NCBI RefSeq assembly: GCF_038066595.1
Contig: NZ_JBBUTH010000007.1
Location: 248,001-312,000, forward strand
DNA from: Pseudaquabacterium inlustre
Lineage (GTDB): Bacteria > Pseudomonadota > Gammaproteobacteria > Burkholderiales > Burkholderiaceae_C
Length of the DNA stretch: 64,000 nucleotides
Direction of reading: 5' to 3'
Part shown: one piece after another, positions 31,902-44,200 of the stretch
Layout: each line of letters begins with the position of its first letter
How positions within the stretch are numbered: position 1 is the first letter of the stretch
Made by a program: the position numbers and the translations under genes
Notes under the pieces: model-generated
What the model was told of the DNA's origin: nothing
Seen by the model: only the letters and a program-made list of their open reading frames with translations
The model's database searches: none

Positions 31902-34900
31902 CCGGACACCTTGCTCTGGGCCAGTTGCCGCGCGATCTCGGCCAGATCCCCGGCGGCGAAACCTTCGCCGCTGTAGCGCGGGCCGGCGGGCGGCGTCACC
32001 AGCGCACGCAGCGCCTGCGCGAATGCGTCGGCGAGCGCACGCACCGTGGCCTCGTGGTGGCGGTGGCGGCTGTAGCCCCAGGACACGCGCAGCTGGCCCT
32101 GGGTGATCAGCGCGTTCACCTCGATCAGGTGCGGGCGCGCGCCGTGGGGGTCATGGAAGGCGCCACAGGGCTCCAGCGCCGGCACGAACATCGCATCACC
32201 GGCGAAGGCCTGGTCGAACTGGCCCAGGTACAGGAAGGACAGTTCGGGCGCCGGCAGCGCCGCCAGCTCGGTGCGCAGAGCGGCATCGGGTGACAGGTGG
32301 CGCAGCACGCCGAAGCCGGCACCGTCGCGCGGCACCGCGCCACGCTGCGCGCGCACCGCCGCCAAACGCGTGGCCGCGCCACCGGCCGGCGGCAGCACCA
32401 GGCGCAGCGGATGCACGGTGGTGAACCAGCCCACGGTGCGCGAGGTGTCGAGCACACCCTCCAGCGCATCGCGGCCATGGCCCTCCACATCCACCAGCAG
32501 GGCGTCGCCACCGGCCCAGCCGCACACGGCCTGGGCCAGGGCCAGCAGCAGTGCGTCGTCGGTGCGCACCGGCGCACCGCCCGCGGTGCGCGGCAGCTCG
32601 GCCACCAGCGCGCGCGTGGTGGCCGCGTCCAGCGTCTGCACCCACTGCGCCGCCGAGGCCACGTCGTTCGCGCCCGCGCGGTCATCGCAGGGCAGCGGCG
32701 CGGCGGCGCGCAGGCTGCGCCAGTGCGGCAGTTCGGCCGCTGCGGCCGGGCTGGCCGCCCAGCGGTGCAGGTGCTCGGCCCAGTGCCGCAGCGACACGCC
32801 GGGCGGCGCCAGCCGCTGCGCCTGGCACTGCACCAGCAGCTGCAGGTCTTCCAGCAGCACGCGCCAGGCGATCATGTCCACGATCAGGTGGTGGGCCACG
32901 AACAGCAGGCGCGGTGTGCGGGCCGGCCCCAGATCGAACCAGGCCAGGCACCACAGCGGGCCCTGCGCCAGGTCGAGGCCCGCCTGCAGGGCCTGCCCCG
33001 CGGCGTCGATGCGCGCGTCCTGGGCCGCCGCGTCCAGCGCCGACAGGTCGTGGCGCGCCAGCGGCGGCGTGACCACGCTGGCAGCGATCTCGGCCTGCCA
33101 GGCGCCGGCCGTGCACGCGAAGCGCAGGCGCAGGGCCTCGTGGCGCGCGGCCAGGGCCGCCAGCGCCTCCAGCAGGCGGGCCGGTGTCACGGGCTGGCGC
33201 ATTTCCAGCAGCAGCGGCAGGTTGAAGTGCTGCGGCCGGGCCAGGCCGCGGCCGAGGAACCAGGCCTGGATCGCCGTCAGCGGCAACGGGCCGGCGGCGG
33301 CCGGCGCCTGCGCGTGCGGCAGCATGGCGGGGGCCCCCGCCGACACGCCCCCGCCGGGCACATCGCCCAGTTGCGCCGCCAGGCGGGCGATCGTCGGGTG
33401 CTCGAACACCAGCCTGGGCGACATCGCCAGCCCGGCCTGGCGCGCCCGGCCGGCAATCTGCAGGTTGAGCACCGAGTCGCCGCCCAGCTCGAAGAAATCG
33501 TCGTCGACGCCGATGCCGTCGATGCCCAGCACCTGCTGCCAGAGGCCGGCCAGCGTGCGCTCCAGCGCACTGCGCGGCGCCACATGGGCCGTGGCCAGCG
33601 CCGGACGCGGATGGCCGCGCGAGGGGCCGTCGCGGGCCTCCTTTTCGGCACCCTCGGCACCCTCGGCATCCACGGCGCCCACCGCGGCCATCGCGCTGTC
33701 CTGCCCCGCGGCCCCGGCGGCCATCGACCCGGCCGACCCGCCAGCCAGCGCCCAGCGCCGCACGCGGGCGTCCAGCGGCTCGGTGGACACCAGCAACCAG
33801 GCCTCGTCGCAACCCAGTGCGCGGTCGAGCGCCTCGCAGGCGGCGGCCACGGGCATCGCGCGGGCGTCGCGGGCCGCCTCGCCAGCGCCCCAGTGGTCCC
33901 AGCCGATGCTGCGCCAGCCCAGTGCGCCGCCGCCCGACAGGGCCACTGCGTCCAGGTACTGGTGCGCCGCCACATAGCTGGCGAAACCGGCCACGCCGGT
34001 GACGGCGGCCAGCGACGAATGCAGCAGCGCCAGCCGCGGTGGCTGGGCGGCCAGCAGCGCGTCGAGCACGCGCAGGCCATCGATCTTGGGTCGCCACTGA
34101 GCGGCGCAGTGCGCGGCGTCCAGATCGGCCAGCGCGCGGCCGTGCTTGTCGGCCCCCGCGGCATGCACCACCACGTCGATGGCGCCGAAGCGGGCGCGGG
34201 CGATGGCCAGCGCGGCCTCCATCTGCGCGGCGTCGGCCACGTCGGCGCGGCACACCAGCACCGCCGCGCCCTGGGCCTCGAGCGCCTGCACGGCGCGGAT
34301 CTGCGCGGCAGCGGCGCCGCCTGCGGCCACTGCCTCGGCCCAGGCATCGCGTGGCGGCAGGCCGCTGCGCCCCACCAGCACCAGGCGCACCCGGGCCCGG
34401 CGCGCGCAGTGCGCCGCCAGCGCCAGGCCCACGCCGCCCAGTCCACCGGTGATCAGCACGGTGTCGCCGTCGGCCAGGCCACCGGGGGCGCCGGACATCG
34501 GCGCAGGCGCCGGCGTGGGCAGGGCCTCGAAGCCCTGCACCCAGCGCGCGCCGCGGCGCCAGGCCACGGCCGGGTCGGCCCAAGGCGCCAGCAGATCGGC
34601 CGCCAGACGCGCGGCAGGAGTCGCCGCATCGCAGTCGATGGCGCGTGCGACCAGGCCGGGGTGCTCCATCGCCGCCACCTTCAGCGGCGCCAGCGCCATG
34701 CAGCGCTCTGGCACCAGGGCCTCGCCGGGCTGCACGGCCAGCGTGCGCTCGGCGATGTAGGCCAGGCGCGCCGGACGGCCGCTGGCACCCAGCACCCGCA
34801 GCGCGGCGGCCACGGCATGGAAGCCCGCGTCGCGTTCATCGGCCCCGGCCGCACCGGTGGTGCCCAGCCACACGACGGACGGCAGGCGGTCATCGCTGCC

Positions 34901-37900
34901 GTCAATGACGTCGCTGTGGGTGGCCACCCAGGCCGCCAGTGCCGCCACATCGGACGGCATGGCCTGCTGCACCGGTGCGCCCTGCGCCTGCAATGCCGTG
35001 GCCAGCGCCCCGGCACGGACGTCGCCGGCAGCTGCCACCAGCAGCCAGCGCGTGGCCAGCGCCTGCGCCGGCGCCACACCGGTGCGGCGCCAGGAGGGCA
35101 GGTACAGCCAGTCGGCCGGCTGCGCCAGGCGGCCTGCGGGCAGCGGTGCGCAAGAGGCGACGGAGGCGGGTGCCGCAGCCTGTCCCGGCGCGGCACCGAC
35201 GGCGCCAACAGCGCCAGGCCGGGCATCGATCCAGTAGCGGCGGCGCTCCAGCGGCGTGGCGGGCAAGTCCACCTTCAGGCGGCGCGCGCCCCGGTGCAGG
35301 GCCGCCCAGTCGGGGCGCACGCCTTGCAGCCACAGGCGGCCGGCGGCCTCGAGCAGCACGGCCAGGTCGTCACGGGCATCGCCGGGATGGCGCAGCGAGG
35401 CCACGGGGGCCATCGCGGCCGGCCGCTCGGCATGGCCACGCGCCAGCGCCGCCAGCGTGCCGCCGGGGCCCACCTCCAGCAGCAGGTGGGCGGGGTCGGC
35501 AAACAGCGTCTGCAGCGCCTGCGAGAACCGCACCGGCGCACGCAGCTGCTGCGCCCAGTAGGCCGGATCGGTGGCGCGCTCGCCGAGCAGCTGGCCGTCG
35601 AGGTTGGACAGGCAGGGCAGCGCCGGCGGGCGCAGCGACAGCGTGGCCACATGCTGCGCGAACGGCGCCAGCGCCGGTGTCATGGCCGCCGAGTGGAAGG
35701 CATGGGACGTGTGCAACCGGCGCGGCGCCAGCCCCTGCGCCTCCAGCGTGGCCTCGAGCGCCGCGATCGCGGCTTGCGGGCCGGCCACGGTGCACAGCGC
35801 CGGACCGTTCTCGGCCGCCAGTTCCACGTCGGCCGGCAGCAGCGGCAGCAGTTCGGCCTCGGCCAGGGGCACCGAGAGCATCGCGCCCGGCGCCATCGCG
35901 CCCATCAACCGGCCCCGTTCGGCCACCGCCGACAGCGCATCGTCGAGCGACAGCACCCCGGCCACGCAGGCCGCCACCCATTCGCCGATGCTGTGGCCCA
36001 GCACGGCGGCCGGCCGCACGCCCACGGACTGCCACCACTGCGCGGTGGCCCAGCCGATGGTGAACAGCGCCGGCTGTGCGATCTCGGTGCGCTGCAGCGC
36101 CTCGGCCGCCGCAGGCGCCGCCGCATCGGCCGGGAACAGCAGCGTGCGCAGATCCAGGCCCAGGCGCGGCATCAGCGCCTCGGCGCAGCGGTCGACGGCG
36201 TCGCGGAACACCGGCTCGTCGCGGTACAGCCCGGCCCCCATGCCGGGGTACTGGCTGCCCTGGCCGCTGAACAGGAACACCACCCGCCGACCGCCCGCGG
36301 CCGCCTGACCGGCCGGTGCGCGCTCTGCCGGCGCCGCCGCCAGCCGGGCCGCCGCCTCGGCGCCGCTGCGGGCCACGACGATGCGCCGGTGCGCGAACTC
36401 GCGCCGCCCGGTCTGCAGCGTCCAGGCCACGTCGGCCAGCGCCTCGGGCGTGGCCGGCAGCGCGGCCAGACGCTGCGCCAGGGCCTGCGCCAGCCGCTCC
36501 AGCGCGGCCGGGCTGCGCGCCGACAGCGGCAGCAGCTGCACGTCGCGCGCGGCGCCACCCGGCGGGCGCTCGGGCGCCTGCTCGAGCACCACATGCGCAT
36601 TGGTGCCGCCCAGGCCGAAGCTGCTGACGCCGATGCGCCGCGGCGTGCCCGCGGGCGGCTGCCAGTCGCGCAGCGTGGCGTTCACCGCGAACGGCGAGTG
36701 CGCGAAATCGATGCGCGGATTGGGCGCGTGGAAATGCAGCGTCGGCGCCAGGCGGCCATGCTCGACCTGCAGCGCGGCCTTGATCAGCCCGGCCACGCCG
36801 GCCGCGGCGTCGAGATGGCCGACATGGGTTTTCAGCGCACCGATCCAGCAGGGCTCGCCCGCCCGCGGCCGCGGGCCGAAGACGCGCGTCAGCGCCTCGA
36901 TCTCGATCGGATCGCCCAGCGCGGTGCCGGTGCCGTGGGCCTCGATGGCCTGCACCTCGTCGGGGGTCAGCCCTGCGGCGGCCTGGGCCAGCGCGATCGC
37001 GCGGGCCTGGCCCTCGACGCTGGGCGCCGTGTAGCCGACCTTGGCCGCGCCGTCGTTGTTGATCGCGCTGCCGCGGATCACGGCGTGGATGCGGTCGCCG
37101 TCGGCCAGCGCATCGTCCAGGCGCTTGAGCATCACCAGCGCCACGCCGTTGCCGCCCACGGTGCCACCGGCGTCGGCGTCGAAGGCGCGGCAATGCCCGT
37201 CGCGCGAGCCGATGCCCTCGGGCATCCACACATGGCCCGACAGCGTGGGCACGGTCACCGACACGCCGCCGGCCATGGCCGCGTCGCACTCGTGGTCGGC
37301 CAGCGCGCGGCAGGCCGCGTGCACCGCCACCAGCGAGGTGCTGCAGGCGGTCTGCAGGTTCAGCGCGGGGCCGCGCAGGTTCAGCTTGTACGACAGGCGC
37401 GTGGCCAGGAAGTCCTGCCCGCCGGCCAGCACGCGGCTCAGGCCACCGGGCAGCTCGGCGCCGCAGGCCAGCAGGTGGGCGTGGTAGCTGTTCTGGCTGG
37501 CGCCGGCGAACACGCCGATCGCCGCCGGGCTGCGCTCGGGGTCGATACCGGCGGCGTCGAGCAGCTCGTGCGCGCATTCGAGCAGCAGGCGCTGCTGCGG
37601 ATCGATGGCCTCGGCCTCGCGCGCCGAGTAGCCGAAGAAGCCGGCGTCGAACTGGTCGACATCGGCCAGCCAGCCGCGGGCCGGCACATGGTCGGGATCG
37701 GCGATCAGCGACTCGGGCACACCGCTGGCGCGCATCTCGTCGGCACTGAAGAAGCGGATCGCCTCGCGCCCGGCGCACAGGTGGTCCCAGAAGGTCTGCA
37801 CGTCGGCCGCGCCCGGAAAGCGGCCGGCCATCGCCACGATGGCGATCGGCGGCGCCACGCCGCTGCGGCGGCGGGCCTGGCGTGCGCGGGCCTCGGCGGC

Positions 37901-40900
37901 CAGTGGGTCAGCCGCAGGCGCCGCCTGCGCCTGGCCCTGCAGGTGCGCCGCCAGCGACGCCACCGTGGGGTAGGAGAACAGGTCGACCACCTTGCAGTCG
38001 ATGCCCAGCGCGGCCACCAGCCGGGCATGGGTGCGCACCAGCAGCAGCGAATGCCCGCCCAGTTCGAAGAAGTTGGCGCGCGGGTCCACCGCGTCCAACC
38101 CCAGCATCTGCGCATAGACACCGGCGATGCGGGCCTCCAGCGCACTGGGCGGCACCGCCGCGCCGGCACCGTCGGGTGCACCAGCCCCGGCAGCCATGGC
38201 CGCCGAGCCGGTGCCGTCGGCGCCGCCGGTCGGGCGGGCAGTCGGCGGCGGCAGCGCGCCGCGGTCGATCTTGCCGTTGGCGTTCAGCGGCATGCGCGGC
38301 AGCACCACCACGGCCGCCGGCACGGCGTGGGCGGGCAGACGCTCGCGCAGGGCGGCACGCAGCGCCTCGCCCGTCACCGTGGCACCGGCCGCCGGCACCA
38401 CATACGCGACGAGGCGGCGGTCGCCCGGTTCGTCCTCGCGCACCATGGCCAGCACGTCGCTCAGCGCGGCAGCGGCGCGCAGCGCGGTCTCGACCTCGCC
38501 GAGCTCGATGCGGAAGCCCCGCAGCTTGACCTGGTGGTCGCGGCGGCCGACGAACTCGATCGCACCGCCCGCGCGCTGGCGCACCTGGTCGCCGGTGCGG
38601 TACAGGCGCGCGCCGGGCTCGCGGCTGAACGGATCGGGCACGAAGGCCTGCGCGGTGGCGTCGGGGCGGTTCAGGTAGCCGCGCGCCACACCGGGCCCGC
38701 CCAGGTACAGCTCGCCGGCCACGCCCATCGGCAGGGGCTGGCCCAGCGGGTCGAGCACCACGGCGCGGGTGTTGGCGATCGGCCGGCCGATCGGCACCGT
38801 GAAGGCGCCTTCGGCCACGTCGAGGATCTCGTGCGCGGTGGCGAAGGTGGTGACTTCGGTCGGGCCGTAGACATGCAACAGCCGACCGGGCGGGCCGGCG
38901 TCCAGCACGCGGCGGATGGCCGCGGGATCGCAGGCCTCGCCACCGAACAGCACGGCGCCCACCGGCCGGAACGCGGCCGGCGCCAGCCGCGACATCTGGT
39001 TGAACAGCGCCGTGGTCAGGAACAGCGCCGAGAGCCGGGCACCGGCCAGGAAGGCGCTGAAGTCGTCGGGCGCCAGCACGGTTTCGCGCGGCACCACGAC
39101 CACCGTGCCGCCGTTGAGCAGCGGCGCCCAGATCTCGAAGGTGGCGGCGTCGAAGGACACCACCGAGACCTGCGCCACGCGCTGGCCAGGGCCGATCTGC
39201 ACATAGTCGGTGCCGCACACCAGGCGCACGATCGAGCGCTGCTCGACCATCACGCCCTTGGGCCGGCCGGTGGAGCCGGAGGTGTAGATCACGTAGGCCA
39301 GGCGGGACGCGTCGTCGCCGGCCGCGGGCAGGCCCGGTGGCTCGGCCAACGGCGCACCGGCCAGCGGCACATCGGCGTCGCCCTCCAGCCGCAGCAGGCG
39401 CCCGGCCCAGGCCGGCGGCAGGCGGCCGGCCAGCGCGGCGTCGGTGACGACCACCGGGGCCGCGGTGTCCTCGAGCATGAAGGCCAGGCGGTCGGCCGGG
39501 TAGTCGGGGTCGAGCGGCACATAGGCCGCGCCGGCCTTGACGATGGCCAGCAGCGCCGTGACCAGCGCCACCGAGCGCGGCAGCGCCACGCCGACCATGG
39601 TGCCGGCCCCCACGCCGCGCGCGGCCAGGCGCTGCGCCAGGCGGTTGGCCGCCGCGTCCAGCGCGGCATAGCTCAGGCGCTGCGCGCCATGCTCGACCGC
39701 CACGGCGTCGGGCGCGCGGGCCACCTGGGCGGCAAACAGCGCCACCAGGCCGCTGTGCTGCGGCCAGTCGGTACCGGTGCGGTTCCAGTCGTCCAGCACC
39801 TGGCGGCGCATGGCCTCGTCCAGCAGCGGCAGCTCGGCCAGCGGCCGGTCGGGCTCGGCCACGATGCCGGCCACCAGCTGCCGGAACGACAGCAGCAGGT
39901 GGCGCAGCGGCCCGCGGCCCAGCCGCTCGGTGACCGACAGCTCCAGGCTCAGGCAGCCGGCCTCGTCGCGGGCGTAGGCCTCGACATCGAAGCGCGCCAC
40001 GGCCGACTCGAGAGCCCCGCTGCCGCCGTCGGCATGGAAGCGCAGCAGCCGCGCCTGCAGGCCGTCGAAGGCCAGCGCGTCGGCCTGGCCGCTCTCGAAG
40101 GCGAAGGCCACCTGGAACAGCGGGTTCAGCGCACCGCGCCGGCGCACGCCGGTGGCGCGCACCACGGCGTCGAACGGCACCTGCGCATGCTGCATCGCGG
40201 CCAGCGTGGTGTCGCGCGCGCGGGCCAGCGCCTCACGGAACGAGGGCCGGCCGGCAAAGTCGGTGCGCAGCACCACCATGTTGACGAAGAAGCCCACCAC
40301 GCCCGCCATCTCGGGCCGCGTGCGTGTGGTCACCGGCGAACCGATGACCACGTCGTCCTGCCCGCACCAGCGATGCATCAGCGCACCGAAGGCCGCCTGC
40401 ATCAGCGCAAAGGGCGTCACGCCCTCGCGCCGCCCCAGCGCCCGCAGCGCCTCGCTGAGCTCGGGCGACAGCTGCACCGAGTCGCGCAGCGTGCGGTCGG
40501 GCTGGCCCGCCGCGCGCGCGCGCTCGAGCGGCAGGCGCAGTTCCTCGGCGCCCTGCAGGCGCTCGCGCCAGTAGGCGATCTGGCGCTCGAAGGCCGGGCC
40601 CTTGAACCAGCGCCGCTGCATCAGCGCAAAGTCGGCATAGTGCAGGCGCTGCGGCGGCAGCGGCGCGGGCTCGCCACGGCGCAGCACGCCATACAGGGTA
40701 CCCAGTTCGCCCAGCACGATGCCCATCGAGCGTTCGTCGAAGACGATGTGGTGCATCGTCAGCAGCAGCGCATGCAGCTCGGGGCCCAGCACCAGCAGGC
40801 GTGCGCGCAACAGCGGCCCGCACGCCAGATCGAAAGGCTTCTCGACCTCGCGGCGCATGGCCTCGCGCACCGCCGCCTCGCGCACCGCGGCGTCCACCGT

Positions 40901-41299
40901 CAGCGTCTCGGTCTCGAAAGGCACGGCCAGTTCGTCGGCCACCACCTGGCGGGGCTCGCCGTCGTCACCGGTGCGCACCGTGGTGCGCAGCGCCTCGTGG
41001 CGGCGCACCACTGCGTCGAAGGCCGCGGCCAGCGCGGCCGCATCCAGCGGGCCCTCCAGCCACAGCGGCGGCACGGCCAGGTTGTAGGCCACGCTGCCCG
41101 GCTCGATGCGGTCGACCAGCCAGACGTCCTCCTGCGCGAAGGACAGCGGCAGTTCGGCCACCGCCGCGGCGCGCGGCGGGATCGGCAGGTCGGACGGCGC
41201 GATCTTGCCCTCGGCGACCAGGCGGCGCAGCAGCTCGACCTTCTGCGCGGCAGCATCCTTGTGCGCGGCGGCGTCCTTCGGCGCGGTGGGTTCGGTCAT
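31898..41299 (-). CDS. NRPS-PKS: C-A(Ile-like)-PCP-KS-AT-KR-carrier-E
   Basis: A 3133-residue megasynthase. An N-terminal Ala/Lys-rich helix (about 1-40) may be a docking element. C about 45-470 (HHIVFDE, Gly replaced by Glu); A about 500-1030 (YTSGSTGRPKG; pocket D-A-F-F-L-G-V-T-F plus K, closest to isoleucine codes); PCP about 1045-1120; KS about 1150-1570 (TACSTS, EAHGTGT, KTHVGHL); AT about 1670-1960 (GHSIGEW, HAFHS, malonyl); KR about 2100-2530 (GGLGGVG; YVAAH, so the catalytic Asn is His); carrier about 2565-2645 with LGGDSV, typical of PCPs ahead of epimerases; epimerisation domain about 2670-3090 with HHLIVD, EGHGR, RTVGWFT and LSFLYLGQFD. An E domain after a PKS module is abnormal. 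The predicted unit is isostatine-like. Confidence 0.92.
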
Positions 41300-44200
41300 C
41301 CGGTGGTCTCGGGCGCGTCGGCATCGGCCGTGCGCGACAGGTGCGCGGCCAGCGCCGCGATCGTCGGGTGACGGAACAGGTCGACGATGGCGATCTCGCG
41401 GCCCAGGCGGGCCGCCAGCAGCCCGTGCATCTGGGCCAGCTTCAGCGAATGGCCGCCGGCATCGAAGAAGTTGGTGCGGCGGTCGAACTGCGCGCGCTCG
41501 AGCACCTGCCGCCAGATGCCGGCGATGACGCGTTCCAGCTCGCCCTGCGGCAGGTCACCGGCCGGCGCCGGCGCGGCCAGCGCGGCGGGATCGGGCAGCC
41601 GCGCGCGGTCGACCTTGCCGTTGGGCGACAAGGGCAGCGCCGGCAGCAGCAGCAGGTCGGTGGGCAGCATGTAGGACGGCAGCGTCTCGGCCAGGCGGCG
41701 GCGCAGCGCATCGGCCGCCGGCGGCGCGGCCGGGTCGGCGGGCGTCACATAGGCGGCCAGCGTGCGGTCGCCGTCGGCCGCGGCGCGCACCGTGACCACG
41801 GCCTCGCGCACGCCGTCGATCGCACACAGCGCGGCCTCGACCTCGCCCAGCTCGATGCGGAAGCCGCGCAGCTTGATCTGCTGGTCGTTGCGGCCCAGGT
41901 AGTCGATCAGGCCGTCGGCACGCCGGCGCACCACATCGCCGGTGCGGTACAGCCGCGCGCCCGGCGCAGGCGAGAACGGGTCGGGCACGAAGCGCTCGGC
42001 GGTGAGCGATGGCCGGCCGCGGTAGCCACGCGCCACGCCATCGCCGCCCAGCAGCAGCTCGCCACACACGCCGATGGGCAGGCGCTCGCCGTGGCGGCCG
42101 ACGACATGGGCGCTGGTGTTGGCGATCGGCCGGCCGATGGGCACCGTGCTGGCACCGGGCTCGATGCCGCGCACCTCGTGCGTGACCGCGAAGGTGGTCA
42201 CCTCGGTGGGGCCGTAGCCGTTGACCAGGTGGGCCGGCGGCGCGCCGGAATCGAGCACCGCGCGCAGCGCGTCCACCGAAGCCGCCGCACCGCCGTAGAC
42301 CAAGTAGCGCATGCCGCCGAAGGCGCGCGGCTGGTCGCGGGCCACGCGGTCGAACAGCGCGGCGGTGAGGAACATCACGCTGATGCGCTGCTCGGACAGG
42401 AAGCGGGCCAGCGCGGCCGGCGCCAGCGTGGTCTCGCGCTCGGCGATCACCAGGCAGCCGCCGTGCAGCAGCGCGCCCCAGAACTCGAAGGTGGCGGCAT
42501 CGAAGGACACCACCGAGACCTGGGCCACGCGGTCATCGGGCCCGAAGCGCACGTAGTCGGTGTTGCAGACAAGGCGCGCGATCGAGCGGTGCAGCACCTC
42601 CACGCCCTTGGGCACGCCGGTGGAGCCCGAGGTGTAGATCACATAGGCCAGGTCGGTGGCCTGGGCCACCTCGGCCGGCGGCGCGGTGTCGGCACCCGCG
42701 TCGTCCAGGGCCTGTTCGTCGACGCGCAGCACACGCCCGGCAAAGGCCGGCAGGCGCGGCGCGGTGCCGGCATCGGCCAGCACCAGCGGTGCAGCGGTGT
42801 CGCGCAGCATGAAGGCCAGGCGCTCGGCGGGATAGTCGGTGTCCAGCGGCAGGTAGGCGCCGCCGGCCTTCAGGATGGCCAGCATGGCCACCACCAGGGC
42901 CGGCGTGCGCGGCAGCGCCAGGCCCACCGGCACCCCGGCCGTGACGCCGGCGGCGCGCAGCGTGTGCGCCAGCCGGTTGGCGCGGGCCTCCAGGGCACGG
43001 TAGCTCAGCACCTCGTCGCCCTGCGCGACGGCGGGTGCATCGGGCGTGCGCGCCGCCTGCTCGGCGAACAGCGCATGCACGGTGCGGTCGCGCGGGTAGG
43101 GTCGGGCGGTGTCGTTCCAGGCGTCGAGCAGCGCCCGCTCGGCGGCGCAGGGCAGCGGCAGTGCGGCCAGCCGCGCCTCGGGATCGGCCACCACGCCTTC
43201 GACCAGGGCCTCGAAGTTGGCCGCCAGGCGCTGCACCGTCTCGGGCAGGAACAGCTCGGCGTCGAACATCCAGAAGCCGACGAAGCCGTCGTCGGTGTCG
43301 TCGAAGGTGAGGTGCAGGTCGTACTGGCAGGCGCCCAGGTCGGGCCGCATCACCGCAAAGCGGACGCCGGGCGTCTGGCTGCGGGTGATGGCCGGATCGC
43401 GCATGTCGAAGGCCACCTGGAACAGCGGCGCGCGGCCCGGATCGCGCGGCGGCTGCAGGCGGTCGACCAGGGTCTCGAACGGGATCTCCTGGTTGGCGTG
43501 GGCGTCGAGCAGCACGCGGTGCACGCGCTGCAGCACCTCGGTGAAGCGCGGATCGCCGCCCAGGTCGGTGCGCAGCGTGAGCATGTTGACCGCAAAGCCC
43601 ACCAGGCCGGCATGGCGCTCGTCGTGGCGGTTGGCGACCACGCTGCCGACGACGATGTCGTCCTGCTGGGTCGTCCAGGCCATCAGCGCCTTGAACGCGG
43701 ACAGCAGGGCCACGAAGGGCGTCACGCCCCGCTCGCGTGCCAGGGTCTTGAGCCGGCGCGACAGCGCGGCCGGCACCGGCACCACACAGCGACCGCCCCG
43801 GCGCGAGGGCTGGCTGCGACGCGGACGATCGGCGGGCAGCACCATGCCGTCGAGGTTGCCCTCGAGCCGGCGCTGCCAGAACACCGCCTGGGCCTCCAGC
43901 GCGCCGGAGGCCAGGCGCTGGCGCTGCCACTGGGCGAATTCGGGGTATTGCGCCACCGCGGCCGGCAGCGCCTGGCCGCGCAGCAGCGCCTGGATCTCGC
44001 CGAACAGCACCTGCAACGACCAGCCATCGGCGATGGCATGGTGCATCGACAGCTGCAGCCGCGCACGGCCGTCGGGCAGGCGCCACAGGCAGGCGCGCAC
44101 CAGCGGCCCGGTGGCCAGCTGGAACGCTGCGCGCACCTCGTCCTGCTCGGCCTGGGCCAGCGCCGCCGCATCGGCCACAGTCGCCTCGCGCACCGGCACC

